29,461 bases of DNA, from positions 1 through 29,461 of the forward strand of contig JAEDKS010000005.1 of NCBI GenBank assembly GCA_016295665.1, in the 5' to 3' direction. The translations under genes were made by a program, and so were the position numbers. Source of the DNA: Clostridia bacterium. Lineage in GTDB: Bacteria; Bacillota; Clostridia; Christensenellales; Aristaeellaceae. The notes beneath the pieces were generated by a model that was not told the origin of the DNA, did not search any database, and saw only the letters and a program-made list of their open reading frames with translations. Shown here piece after piece: positions 1-7,905 of the stretch (position 1 is the stretch's first letter; each line of letters starts with the position of its first letter).

Positions 1-2
1 AC

Positions 3-1898
3 TGCGTGTCCATCGGCATTTTCTCCTGGGCGCTGCTGGAGCCCGAGGAGGGCGTCTATGACTTCGACTGGCTGGACCGGGTGATCGACCGGCTGTGGGC
101 CGCCGGCATCCATATCGACCTGGCGACGCCCTCCGGCGCCCGTCCGCCGTGGATGGCGCAGAAGTACCCGGAGGTGCTGCGGGTCAACGACCACTTCCAG
201 CGCTATCACTTCGGCAATCGCCACAACCACTGTCCCTCCTCCCCGGTGTACCGGGAGAAGGTGCGGGCCATCGACACCGCCCTGGCGCAGCGCTACGGCG
301 GGCATCCGGCGGTGATTCTGTGGCACATCGGCAACGAGTTCTCCGGCGACTGCTGGTGCGAAAACTGCCAGAAGCGCTTCCGGACATGGCTGAAGGAGAA
401 GTACGGTACCCTGGACGCGCTGAATCACGCCTGGTGGACGAGCTTCTGGAGCCAGCGATACACCGATTGGGAGCAGATCGAGCCCCCGTCCCCCATGGGG
501 CAGGGCGCCAATTTGGGCATGCAGCTGGACTGGCGCCGCTTCTCCACCTGGCAGTGCTGTGACTTCATCCGCATGGAGCGGGAGGCCATCAAGGCGGTGA
601 CGCCCGAGCTGCCCGTGACGGCGAACCTGATGGAGCGCTTCTATGACTATGACTATTTCCAGCTGGCAAAGGAGCTGGATGTGGTCAGCTGGGACAGCTA
701 TCCGGAGTGGCACAACGGCGATCCGGTGGGCAAGGCGGCGGAGTTCGCCATGAACCACGACATGATGCGCTCCTTCAAGGATCAGCCCTTCCTGCTGATG
801 GAGTCCACCCCGTCCCTGGTGAACTGGAAGCCCGTGAACAAGCTGAAGCGCCCGGGCATGCACCTCCTGTCCTCGCTGCAGGCGGTGGCCCATGGGAGCC
901 AGAGCGTCATGTATTTCCAGTGGCGCAAGGGCCGCGGTGGTGTGGAGATGTTCCACGGCGCGGTGGTGGATCACGACGGGCGCAGCGATCACCGGGTGTT
1001 TCAGGATGTGAAGCAGGTGGGGCTGTCCCTGGAGCGGCTGCAGCCCCTCTACGACAAGCCGGGCCAGAGCGCGCAGGTCTGCATCCTCTATGACTGGGAC
1101 AACCTGTGGGCGCTGGAGTTTGTGCAGGCGGCGCAGAAGGGCAACATGCGCTACTTCGATACCGTGAACATGCACTACCGTGCCCTGTGGCAGCTGGGCG
1201 TGAAGGTGGACTTCCGCGACCAGCGGTGGGACACGGATTTCAGCCAGTACAAGCTGGTGATTGCGCCGCTGATGTTCATGACCAAGTGCGGCATTGAGGA
1301 GCGGCTGCGGCAGTATGTGGCGCAGGGCGGCACGCTGCTGACCACCTTCTTCTCGGGCATCGTGGATGAGAACGACCTGGCCTATCTGGGCGACACGCCC
1401 CATGGGCTGACGGACGTGCTGGGGCTTCGGGCCCCGGAGCTGGACAGCCTGCATCCGGAGGAGTCCGTGCCGATTCGCATGGCGGACGGGCAGGTGTTCA
1501 CGGGCCGGGAGCTGTGCCAGATCGTGATTCCGGAGGGCGCGGAGACCGTGGCGGTCTACGGCGGTCAGTTTTATGCCGGAACGCCCTGCATCACCCGCCA
1601 TGCCTATGGCAGGGGTGAGGCCTGGTACCTGGCGGTTCGGGCGGAGCAGCCCTGTCTCGATGCGCTCTATGGTCGTCTGGTTCGGGCGCTCTCCCTGCCC
1701 CGGGCGCTGGAGGACGCGCTGCCGGAGGGCGTGGTGGCGCTGGAGCGCAGCGGCGTCATCTTCCTGCAGAACTACTCCGAGCAGCAGCAGACCGTGACCC
1801 TGCAGGGTCGGTATCTGGAGCTGCTCACCGGCGCGGTGGTCAGCGGAGAGGTCACGCTGAAGAAGTGCGCCGTGATGGTGCTGGAGAGGCAGGCGTAA
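3..1898 (+). CDS. GH42 beta-galactosidase, 5'-truncated by window edge
   Basis: Hydrolyses terminal beta-D-galactosides. The reading frame is open from base 3, and the first visible residues (CVSIGIFSWALLEPEEG) already lie inside the GH42 barrel, so about 40 N-terminal residues are missing. The GTG at position 6 is therefore not a real start. Numbering from that codon: a cysteine set typical of zinc-binding GH42 enzymes (C76, C116, C118, C121), acid/base E111 in WHIGNEF, and nucleophile E266 in LLMEST. The catalytic barrel runs to about residue 345, a trimerisation domain to about 560, and a small beta domain ends the protein. No signal peptide can be judged. A hairpin follows the stop codon. 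The family call is firm; the true substrate (galactan or arabinogalactan oligosaccharides would suit the neighbourhood) is inference. Confidence 0.93.
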   Translation, partial: CVSIGIFSWALLEPEEGVYDFDWLDRVIDRLWAAGIHIDLATPSGARPPWMAQKYPEVLRVNDHFQRYHFGNRHNHCPSSPVYREKVRAIDTALAQRYGGHPAVILWHIGNEFSGDCWCENCQKRFRTWLKEKYGTLDALNHAWWTSFWSQRYTDWEQIEPPSPMGQGANLGMQLDWRRFSTWQCCDFIRMEREAIKAVTPELPVTANLMERFYDYDYFQLAKELDVVSWDSYPEWHNGDPVGKAAEFAMNHDMMRSFKDQPFLLMESTPSLVNWKPVNKLKRPGMHLLSSLQAVAHGSQSVMYFQWRKGRGGVEMFHGAVVDHDGRSDHRVFQDVKQVGLSLERLQPLYDKPGQSAQVCILYDWDNLWALEFVQAAQKGNMRYFDTVNMHYRALWQLGVKVDFRDQRWDTDFSQYKLVIAPLMFMTKCGIEERLRQYVAQGGTLLTTFFSGIVDENDLAYLGDTPHGLTDVLGLRAPELDSLHPEESVPIRMADGQVFTGRELCQIVIPEGAETVAVYGGQFYAGTPCITRHAYGRGEAWYLAVRAEQPCLDALYGRLVRALSLPRALEDALPEGVVALERSGVIFLQNYSEQQQTVTLQGRYLELLTGAVVSGEVTLKKCAVMVLERQA

Positions 1899-1910
1899 TC
1901 CCCCGGGCAG

Positions 1911-1950
1911 AAAGCCGCATCGGCGAGACGCTTGCGACCGGTGCGGCTTT
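1911..1950 (+). terminator. Hairpin after the GH42 gene, overlapping the mgtC promoter
   Basis: A 13-bp stem pairs 1911-1923 with 1938-1950 (one G-T wobble), with a 14-nt loop. The stem begins AAA and ends TTT, but no longer T tract follows. It lies 13 bases after the GH42 stop. Its loop carries the -35 box, and its right arm the spacer, of the promoter at 1932-1960. Confidence 0.6.
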
Positions 1951-1960
1951 GTGCTACAAT
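1932..1960 (+). promoter_or_regulatory. Probable sigma-A promoter of the MgtC-like gene
   Basis: TTGCGA (1932-1937) and TACAAT (1955-1960) are separated by exactly 17 bp. A TG at 1952-1953 just upstream of the -10 gives an extended -10 (TGCTACAAT). The gene starts 33 bases downstream. The -35 lies in the loop of the preceding hairpin. Confidence 0.6.
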
Positions 1961-1992
1961 GAAGGCAGCATTCCGGAGAGGAGTGAGGACGG

Positions 1993-2691
1993 ATGAACTG
2001 GTGGGAAGTGCTGCTCCGGCTGGGGCTGGCGACGCTGGTCGGCTGCGTGATCGGCATGGAGCGGGAGCGGAAGCACCGCCCGGCGGGCATGCGGACGCAT
2101 GTGCTGGTCTGTGTGGGCGCCGCCACCGTGGCGGTGCTGGAATCGCTGATGCTGGCGGATACGCAGCTGCTCAACGGCGTGTCCGATGTGACCACGGGCG
2201 TGGCCCTGTCCCGGGGGCGGCTGAGCGCGCAGGTCATCAGCGGCATCGGCTTTCTGGGCGCCGGCACCATCTTCATGTCCCACAAGAAGATTGCCGGGCT
2301 GACCACTGCCGCCTCCCTGTGGTGCGTGGGCTGTCTGGGACTGGCGATCGGCATGGGCTACTATGGGCTGGGCGCCGCCGGCTGTGCGGTGGTGCTGCTG
2401 ACGCTGACGGCGATGCAGCGGCTGATTCACGCCAGCGTGGTGAAGCAGATGGAGGTCGTCTTTGTGGAGCAGCAGCCCACCATGGCCTACATCGGCAAGG
2501 TCTTTTCCGAGAGCGGCATCCGGGTGCTGGACGTGGATATGCACGTCAAGAAGGGCAAGGGCGAAAAGCAGGTCTACACCCACCTGTACACGCTGGACAT
2601 TCCCTACCGGGTGGACTACGCGGAGCTGCTGACCCGCCTGGCGTCCCACGAGAGCGTGCAGAGCATCCGGACGCTCAATCAGGGAATGTGA
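1993..2691 (+). CDS. MgtC/SapB family membrane protein
   Basis: 232 residues. The N-terminal half matches the MgtC/SapB family: several hydrophobic helices, the motif GMERERKHRPAGMRTH near residues 21-36, then RGRLSAQVISGIGFLGAG and a TTAASLWCVG segment. Residues from about 145 form a soluble tail, probably the ACT-like domain found in longer MgtC proteins. MgtC proteins are linked to magnesium limitation and to control of ATP synthase or membrane potential; which applies here cannot be told. The ATG follows a purine-rich GGAGAGGAGTGAGGACGG. It has its own promoter and is followed by a hairpin without a T tract, so it may be co-transcribed with the peptidase gene. Confidence 0.88.
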   Translation: MNWWEVLLRLGLATLVGCVIGMERERKHRPAGMRTHVLVCVGAATVAVLESLMLADTQLLNGVSDVTTGVALSRGRLSAQVISGIGFLGAGTIFMSHKKIAGLTTAASLWCVGCLGLAIGMGYYGLGAAGCAVVLLTLTAMQRLIHASVVKQMEVVFVEQQPTMAYIGKVFSESGIRVLDVDMHVKKGKGEKQVYTHLYTLDIPYRVDYAELLTRLASHESVQSIRTLNQGM

Positions 2692-2692
2692 G

Positions 2693-2719
2693 CCGGGCGG
2701 GAATGGACAGCCCGCCCGG
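2693..2719 (+). terminator. GC-rich hairpin between mgtC-like and peptidase genes
   Basis: A perfect 9-bp stem CCGGGCGGG / CCCGCCCGG (2693-2701 with 2711-2719) with a 9-nt loop starts one base after the MgtC stop codon. There is no T run, so it may be a weak or Rho-assisted terminator or an mRNA-processing hairpin. Confidence 0.45.
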
Positions 2720-2761
2720 GACAGACAATAGAACGAAGCTGGACATGACGGAGGTGTGCGT

Positions 2762-3457
2762 ATGCCGTTTTATGGATTCTACATGGACTGGACCTATCTG
2801 CTGATTCTGCCCGGGCTGCTGCTGGGGCTGTGGGCGCAGAGCCGCGTCAGCAGCGCCTATCACCGCTATTCCCGGGTGCCCACCCGGCGCGGCGAGCCCG
2901 CATCGCAGGTGGCGATGTCGCTGCTGCGGCGAAACGGGAACAACGCGGTCACCCTCGGGCATGTGTCCGGGGAGATGACCGACCACTACGACCCGTCCCG
3001 GGAGGTGCTGAACCTGTCCGATGGCGTGTATGGCTCCGACAGCGTGGCGGCGGTGGGCATCGCCGCCCATGAGGCGGGGCATGCCATGCAGAAGCAGGAG
3101 GGCTACGCGCCCCTCAAGCTGCGCACGGCGGTGGTGCCGGTGGTGAACTTCGGCTCCGGCCTGTCCACGCCCCTGTTCATCGCGGGACTGATCTTCGCCT
3201 GGCAGCCGCTGGTGTATATCGGCATCGGCCTGTTCAGCCTGTCGGTGATCTTCTCCCTGATAACCCTGCCCGTGGAGTTCGACGCCAGCCGCCGCGCACT
3301 GCGGATGCTGACCGAGGGCGGCTATGTGACCGGCGAGGAGGAGCAGGGCGTGAAGCGGGTGCTGCAGGCGGCGGCGCTGACCTATGTGGCAGCGGCGGTG
3401 ACGAGCCTGCTCAGCCTGCTGCGCCTGCTGGTGATTGCGCGGAGAAGAAACGACTGA
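2762..3457 (+). CDS. Membrane zinc metallopeptidase, YugP type
   Basis: 231 residues, close to the usual length of the YugP / neutral zinc metallopeptidase family. The gluzincin motif HEAGH lies at residues 103-107, and E172 in PVEFDASRRAL is the likely third metal ligand. There is a membrane helix at 11-26, two hydrophobic segments around 135-170, and a last helix before the C-terminal RRRND. The ATG at 2762 is preferred over an in-frame GTG at 2756, because GGAGG at 2750-2754 leaves a 7-base gap. The substrate is unknown. A T-run terminator follows. Confidence 0.9.
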   Translation: MPFYGFYMDWTYLLILPGLLLGLWAQSRVSSAYHRYSRVPTRRGEPASQVAMSLLRRNGNNAVTLGHVSGEMTDHYDPSREVLNLSDGVYGSDSVAAVGIAAHEAGHAMQKQEGYAPLKLRTAVVPVVNFGSGLSTPLFIAGLIFAWQPLVYIGIGLFSLSVIFSLITLPVEFDASRRALRMLTEGGYVTGEEEQGVKRVLQAAALTYVAAAVTSLLSLLRLLVIARRRND

Positions 3458-3470
3458 CCGGTTCTGCCCC

Positions 3471-3506
3471 GGACTGCGGCATCGAGGGATGCGGCAGTCC
3501 TTTTTT
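3471..3506 (+). terminator. Rho-independent terminator
   Basis: The stem pairs 3471-3483 with 3488-3500 (one internal mismatch) around a GAGG loop, followed by six T residues. It ends the mgtC-like/peptidase unit 13 bases after the peptidase stop. Confidence 0.88.
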
Positions 3507-3516
3507 GAACAATCCA

Positions 3517-3545
3517 TTCACAGACACCCATTTGTATGATATAAT
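3517..3545 (+). promoter_or_regulatory. Promoter of the DUF1538 operon
   Basis: TTCACA (3517-3522), a 17-bp spacer, and a perfect TATAAT (3540-3545) with TG two bases upstream of the -10. It lies directly after the terminator and 47 bases before the start codon. Confidence 0.75.
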
Positions 3546-3592
3546 GAAGACGGAAACGGAATGAGAAAATCCACCAGGAAAGGAGCAACAGA

Positions 3593-5119
3593 ATGAATGT
3601 CAAACTGAAGGAGAAGATCATCGAGTCCCTCTCCGCGGTGCTGCCCATCACGGGCATCGTGCTGGTCGTCAGCATCCTGCTGGTGCCCATCGAGTTGGGC
3701 ACCATGGTGGTCTTCTTCGTGGGCGCCCTCATGCTGATTGTGGGCATGGGCTTCTTCCAGCTGGGCGCGGAGCTGTTCATGACCCCGCTGGGCGAGGGCA
3801 TCGGTGCACAGATGTCCCAGCAGCGGAAGGTGAGCTCCATCGCGCTCATCGGCCTGCTCATGGGCATCATCATCACCATCTCGGAGCCGGACCTGCAGGT
3901 GCTGGCCCAGCAGGTACCCGCCATTCCCAATCTGGTCATCATCCTGACGGTGGCGGTGGGTGTGGGCATCTTTCTGGTGCTGGCGATTGTGCGCATCCTG
4001 TTTCAGATTCGCCTGTCCAACATCCTGATGGTGATCTACACGGTTGCGCTGGCGGCTTCGTTCCTGATTCCCCGGGACTTTCTGGCGGTGGCCTTCGACT
4101 CCGGCGGCGTCACCACCGGCCCCATGACCGTGCCCTTTATCATGGCCATGGGCGTTGGTCTGGCCTCCGTCCGAAGCGACCGGAACGCCACGAACGACAG
4201 CTTCGGTCTGGTGGCGCTCTCCAGTATCGGGCCCATTCTGGCGGTGCTGGTGCTGGGCTGCTTCTATACGCCGTCGGAGGCGGCGTACACGGCGACGGGC
4301 ATCCCCGAGGTGGCGACGACCCAGGACGTGGTGGTGGAGTTCCTGATGCGCACGCCGGACTACGCCCGCGAGGTCGTTATCTCCCTGATTCCCATCGCGG
4401 CGGTGTTCGTCATCTTCCAGCTGGTCTGCCACCGCTACAAGCGCGGTCAGATGAAGCGCATCGCGGTGGGCCTGATCTACACCTACCTGGGGCTGGTGCT
4501 TTTCCTCTGCGGCGTCAACGTGGGCTTCGCGCCCGTGGGCTCGCTGATCGGTCAGCGCATCGCCGTGGAACCTTGGCGCTGGCTGCTGGTGCCCCTGGGC
4601 ATGCTGATTGGCTACTACATCGTCAAGGCTGAGCCCGCCATTCAGATTCTGAACCGGCAGGTGGAGGGCGTGACCGACGGCGCGGTGTCCGCGAAGGCCA
4701 TGAACCGCTGCCTGTCCATCGGCGTGTCGGTCAGCGTGGGGCTGGCGATGCTGCGGGTGCTGACCGGGATTTCCATTCATTGGATCATCATCCCGGGCTA
4801 TGTGGCGGCGCTGGTGCTCTCCCGGTTCGTGCCGGAGATTTTCGTCGGTATTGCCTTCGACTCCGGTGGCGTTGCCAGCGGCCCCATGACCACGACCTTC
4901 CTGCTGCCCATCAGCATTGGTGCCTGTGAGGCGCTGGGCGGCAACATCATGACCGATGCCTTCGGCGTGGTGGCGCTGGTGGCGCTGACCCCTCTGATCG
5001 CGGTGCAGATCATGGGCGTCAGCTACCGGATCAAGCTCCACAGGGCCGAGAAGAACCTGCTGGCGACCGCTGTGGCGACCGAGGATCGCGACGCCATCCT
5101 GGAGTTTGAGGAGGAATGA
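3593..5119 (+). CDS. Tandem DUF1538 membrane protein, possible UmpAB-type cation antiporter
   Basis: 508 residues made of two DUF1538 units. Key motifs occur twice about 250 residues apart: AFDSGGVTTGPMT (167-179) and AFDSGGVASGPMT (421-433); DSFGLVALSSIGP (202-214) and DAFGVVALVALTP (455-467); SEPDLQVL (97-104) and AEPAIQIL (346-353). Both halves are very hydrophobic, so this is an integral membrane protein with a conserved acidic/SGG/GPM motif in each repeat. DUF1538 proteins UmpA and UmpB have been described as a two-component Na+(Li+,K+)/H+ antiporter; the role here is inference from that. The SD is AAAGGAG. The stop is 4 bases before the start of the P-II-like gene, whose ribosome binding site lies inside this gene's end. 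Confidence 0.88.
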   Translation: MNVKLKEKIIESLSAVLPITGIVLVVSILLVPIELGTMVVFFVGALMLIVGMGFFQLGAELFMTPLGEGIGAQMSQQRKVSSIALIGLLMGIIITISEPDLQVLAQQVPAIPNLVIILTVAVGVGIFLVLAIVRILFQIRLSNILMVIYTVALAASFLIPRDFLAVAFDSGGVTTGPMTVPFIMAMGVGLASVRSDRNATNDSFGLVALSSIGPILAVLVLGCFYTPSEAAYTATGIPEVATTQDVVVEFLMRTPDYAREVVISLIPIAAVFVIFQLVCHRYKRGQMKRIAVGLIYTYLGLVLFLCGVNVGFAPVGSLIGQRIAVEPWRWLLVPLGMLIGYYIVKAEPAIQILNRQVEGVTDGAVSAKAMNRCLSIGVSVSVGLAMLRVLTGISIHWIIIPGYVAALVLSRFVPEIFVGIAFDSGGVASGPMTTTFLLPISIGACEALGGNIMTDAFGVVALVALTPLIAVQIMGVSYRIKLHRAEKNLLATAVATEDRDAILEFEEE

Positions 5120-5123
5120 GTCA

Positions 5124-5819
5124 ATGACCAAGGATATACGGATTCCGGCATTCAGGATGCTGTTCCTGATTGCGCCGCCGAAGCTGTCGGACTGCGCGGT
5201 GGAGATGTTCCGTGAGGGCAGCGTGCCGGTGCAGTATCAGTTCCGGGCGCGGGGCACCGCGTCGGAGGGCATTGTCAACTGGCTGGGGCTGGATACGGTG
5301 GAAAAGTCCATCCTGATGAGCGTGATGCCCCGGCCCTTCGCCAACGAGATGCTGCGGAAGCTGAGAAAACGGCTCCATCTGGGCATGCCCAACACGGGCA
5401 TCGCGTTCACCGTTCCCCTGCTGGGGGGAAGCAGCGGCATGATGCAGCTGGCGAGCCGGCTGCAGCCGGAGACCGCCAAGATGATTCAGAACAGGAGTGA
5501 GAAGGAAATGGCAGAGAGCGAATACTGCATGATTATGGCCATCATCAATCAGGGCTTCAGCGACGCGGTGATGGACGCTGCCCGTCCTCTGGGCGCCACC
5601 GGCGGCACGGTGTTCCACAGCCGGCGAATCGGCAGCGAGGAAGCGATGAACTTCTGGGGCATCACCGTGCAGCAGGAGCGCGAGGTGGTCATCATTCTGG
5701 TGAAGAAGCAGGAGAAGCTGGCGATCATGCAGGCCATCGGTGAAAAGTGCGGCATGAAAACCGAGGCGCACGGCGTGGTGTTCTCCATGCCCGTGGACAG
5801 CGTGGTGGGCCTGGACTGA
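5124..5819 (+). CDS. Two-domain P-II (GlnB/GlnK)-like signalling protein
   Basis: 231 residues with two ferredoxin-like P-II halves, about residues 8-115 and 132-231. Ordinary P-II proteins have about 112 residues, so this is a tandem form. The second half holds the clearest P-II pattern: a first strand around YCMIMAIINQG, a helix with DAVMDAARPLGATGGTVFHSRR leading into a T-loop-like region, and REVVIILVKKQEKLAIMQAI. The first half is more divergent. The ATG at 5124 is chosen because GAGGAGG (5108-5114) lies 9 bases upstream. It is coupled to the DUF1538 gene. P-II proteins bind ATP/ADP/2-oxoglutarate and gate membrane transporters, so its likely target is the DUF1538 protein. Confidence 0.85.
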   Translation: MTKDIRIPAFRMLFLIAPPKLSDCAVEMFREGSVPVQYQFRARGTASEGIVNWLGLDTVEKSILMSVMPRPFANEMLRKLRKRLHLGMPNTGIAFTVPLLGGSSGMMQLASRLQPETAKMIQNRSEKEMAESEYCMIMAIINQGFSDAVMDAARPLGATGGTVFHSRRIGSEEAMNFWGITVQQEREVVIILVKKQEKLAIMQAIGEKCGMKTEAHGVVFSMPVDSVVGLD

Positions 5820-5845
5820 GAAATTGCAAAAAGGATTCAACAACG

Positions 5846-6592
5846 ATGAGGTATCAGGAAATCAACGCCCAAAGGACGGACGCCTGGTGCGCGTCCGGCT
5901 GGGAATGGGGAAAAGCGATCACGCATGAGGAATATGAGAAGGCGCTGCGCGGAGAATGGCATGTGCGCCTGACGCCGACGAGGGATGTGCCGCACGAATG
6001 GTTTGGCGAAATGAAGGGCAAGCGGGTACTCGGGCTGGCCAGCGGCGGGGGACAGCAGATTCCCATCTTCTCCGCCCTGGGTGCGTCGTGCACGGTTCTG
6101 GATTATTCCTCAAGGCAGTGTGAAAGCGAGCGCATGGTGGCGCAGCGGGAAGGCTACAGGGTGGAGGTGGTTCAGGCGGACATGAGCCAGCGGCTACCGT
6201 TTGAGGACGGCACCTTCGATCTGATTTTCCATCCGGTGTCCAACTGCTATGTGGAGGAAGTGAAGCCGATTTTCAGAGAGTGTTACCGTGTCCTGAAAAA
6301 GGGCGGGGTGCTCCTGTGTGGGCTGGACAATGGCTTTGCGTACATCTTCGACGAGACGGGAAGTCATATCAAGTACAAGCTGCCCTTCAATCCCCTGAAG
6401 GATCCCGAGGCCTACGAGGATTCCATCAAAAACGACTGGGGCATCACGTTCTCCCATACGCTGGAGGAACAGCTTGGCGGACAGCTGGAGGCCGGCTTTA
6501 CGCTGACAAATCTGTATGAAGACACCTCGGGCGGCGGCGTTCTGCACGAGCATCATGTGCCGACCTTCCTGGCAACCAGAGCCGTCAAGTGA
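5846..6592 (+). CDS. Class I SAM-dependent methyltransferase
   Basis: 248 residues. The Rossmann motif I is VLGLASGGGQQ (61-71), the acidic end of strand 2 is VLDYS (84-88), and motif III/IV is FEDGTFDLIFHPVSNCYV (119-136), followed by LKKGGVLLCGLDNG. This looks like a small-molecule methyltransferase of the Methyltransf_11/25 type; the substrate is not recognisable. The ATG at 5846 fits the usual N-terminus, but the ribosome binding site (AAAAAGGA) is weak and about 10 bases away. Only 26 bases separate it from the P-II-like gene and no promoter is seen, so it probably belongs to that operon. Confidence 0.85.
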   Translation: MRYQEINAQRTDAWCASGWEWGKAITHEEYEKALRGEWHVRLTPTRDVPHEWFGEMKGKRVLGLASGGGQQIPIFSALGASCTVLDYSSRQCESERMVAQREGYRVEVVQADMSQRLPFEDGTFDLIFHPVSNCYVEEVKPIFRECYRVLKKGGVLLCGLDNGFAYIFDETGSHIKYKLPFNPLKDPEAYEDSIKNDWGITFSHTLEEQLGGQLEAGFTLTNLYEDTSGGGVLHEHHVPTFLATRAVK

Positions 6593-6631
6593 CACGCCGG
6601 ATTAAGCGAAACAGCCGCATATCAGACAGCA

Positions 6632-6662
6632 AGCCTCCGCATGGTCGCGCCATGCGGAGGCT
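6632..6662. repeat. Perfect 13-bp inverted repeat without T tract
   Basis: AGCCTCCGCATGG pairs with CCATGCGGAGGCT around TCGCG. It lies between the convergent methyltransferase and rhaM genes, just before a second hairpin. It is probably part of a double terminator or a 3'-end stabilising structure. Confidence 0.7.
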
Positions 6663-6673
6663 GCTGATGGGAG

Positions 6674-6710
6674 GGTGCTCCGCCCGGGGTGGGCGGAGCA
6701 CCGCTTTTCT
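6674..6710 (+). terminator. Rho-independent terminator of the DUF1538 operon
   Basis: A perfect 12-bp stem pairs GGTGCTCCGCCC (6674-6685) with 6691-6702, loop GGGGT, followed by GCTTTTCT. It ends 3 bases before the rhaM stop on the other strand, so it may also slow minus-strand transcripts, though no T run follows it on that side. Confidence 0.8.
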
Positions 6711-6712
6711 GT

Positions 6713-7030
6713 TCAGTCGAGCCGGAACACCGGTTCCAGCTTGGGCTGGGCGCCCGTTACCGGGTCCATCTCCAGCTCCAGAATGTCCTTCATGTACTCG
6801 TTCCAGCGATCCACCACGGGGCTTTCCGCCTGCGTCCTCTCGGCGAAGGCGATGCCCTGCTCACACTCATAGTAGCCGAACAGCTCGTCGCCGTTGGCGA
6901 AGATGGTGTAGTTGCAGATGCCGGCGGACTTCAGCACCTGCTTCATCTCGGGCCAGATCTCGTTGTGCCGGCGGATGTACTCCGCCTTGCAGCCGGGCTT
7001 GATGCGCCCCTTCCAAGCCATGCGTTCCAT
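6713..7030 (-). CDS. rhaM: L-rhamnose mutarotase
   Basis: 105 residues, the normal RhaM length. It interconverts alpha- and beta-L-rhamnopyranose and so feeds the isomerase with the right anomer. The residues reported as important in E. coli RhaM are at identical positions: Y18, H22 (in EYIRRHNEIWPE) and W76 (in DRWNEYM). The ATG has AAGGAGG 6 bases upstream. It is the last gene of the long minus-strand operon, 20 bases after rhaD. Confidence 0.95.
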   Translation of the reverse strand: MERMAWKGRIKPGCKAEYIRRHNEIWPEMKQVLKSAGICNYTIFANGDELFGYYECEQGIAFAERTQAESPVVDRWNEYMKDILELEMDPVTGAQPKLEPVFRLD

Positions 7031-7050
7031 GCTCTGCCTCCTTGCCAGGG

Positions 7051-7875
7051 TCAGTCGAGGAAGTCCTCGCGCAGCGTGACGCCGAAGTCACGGGCGATGG
7101 CCCGCAGGTCATCATCGGCGATGGTCTGCAGCACAGGGCTGCCGCTGGAGGTGACCAGCATCCAGATCTGCGCGGACTTCTCGATGGTGTGCATCAGGCC
7201 GAAGGTGGTGTCGAAGTCCGGGCCGGAGACGAACAGGCCGTGATGGGCCCAGACCGCCGCCTCGTACTCCTTCATCTTCTCGCAGGTCGCCATGGCGATG
7301 TCGGGGCCGCCGGGCACCATCCACGGCACCACGCCCACGCCGCCGGGGAACACCACCGGGCACTCCGTGGCGCTCTTCCACAGGGCGCGGGAGAAATCCC
7401 GGTCGGTCAGGGGCAGCACATAGGTCATGGCGATGACGTTGGCAGGATGGGCGTGATAGATCACGCGGCAGGCACCGTCCGTCGCCGCCACGCGGACGGA
7501 GTGGTTCATGAAGTGGGAGGGGAACTCGCTGGTGGGGCGTCCGCCGTTCACCAGGCCCCAGACGATGCGGTAGCTGTCGCCCCGGTCGTTGATCTCCACG
7601 ACGCACAGGCTGTCCGCGGGGTCAAGAATCACGTTGCGGAAGTACTTGCCGCTGCCGGTGGAGAGGAAGTACTCGCCCGCCAGGTTTGCGCCGGTCACGC
7701 CCATGTTCACCCAGGGGCGGGGCGTTTCGTCGAAGAAGGGACGCATCTGGGCCACTTCTTCCGCCGTCAGACGGTAGGTCAGGTTGCCGCCGTTGCGCTC
7801 GTGCCAGCCCTGCAGCCAGCCGTCGTTCGCCATGCGGATGTAACGCTGCATCACGGAGAGGTCAAGCATACCCAT
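7051..7875 (-). CDS. rhaD: Rhamnulose-1-phosphate aldolase
   Basis: Zinc class II aldolase that splits L-rhamnulose 1-phosphate into DHAP and L-lactaldehyde. An in-frame GTG at 7884 lies only a base or two from the AAAAAGGAG ribosome binding site, so the ATG at 7875 (10-base gap) is chosen. That gives 274 residues, the E. coli length. With this start, catalytic E117 (PTSEFPSH) and zinc ligands H141 and H143 (YHAHP) and H212 (AHHG) fall on exactly the E. coli numbers. No lactaldehyde reductase or dehydrogenase is present in the window. Confidence 0.96.
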   Translation of the reverse strand: MGMLDLSVMQRYIRMANDGWLQGWHERNGGNLTYRLTAEEVAQMRPFFDETPRPWVNMGVTGANLAGEYFLSTGSGKYFRNVILDPADSLCVVEINDRGDSYRIVWGLVNGGRPTSEFPSHFMNHSVRVAATDGACRVIYHAHPANVIAMTYVLPLTDRDFSRALWKSATECPVVFPGGVGVVPWMVPGGPDIAMATCEKMKEYEAAVWAHHGLFVSGPDFDTTFGLMHTIEKSAQIWMLVTSSGSPVLQTIADDDLRAIARDFGVTLREDFLD

Positions 7876-7905
7876 GGAATCCACGCTCCTTTTTCTGTGT
7901 GTATC

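Noticed and set aside
3518..5131. 537-codon minus-strand frame rich in His, Asp and Gln
   Set aside because: Lies opposite the well-supported DUF1538 gene; its composition is the reverse reading of hydrophobic codons.
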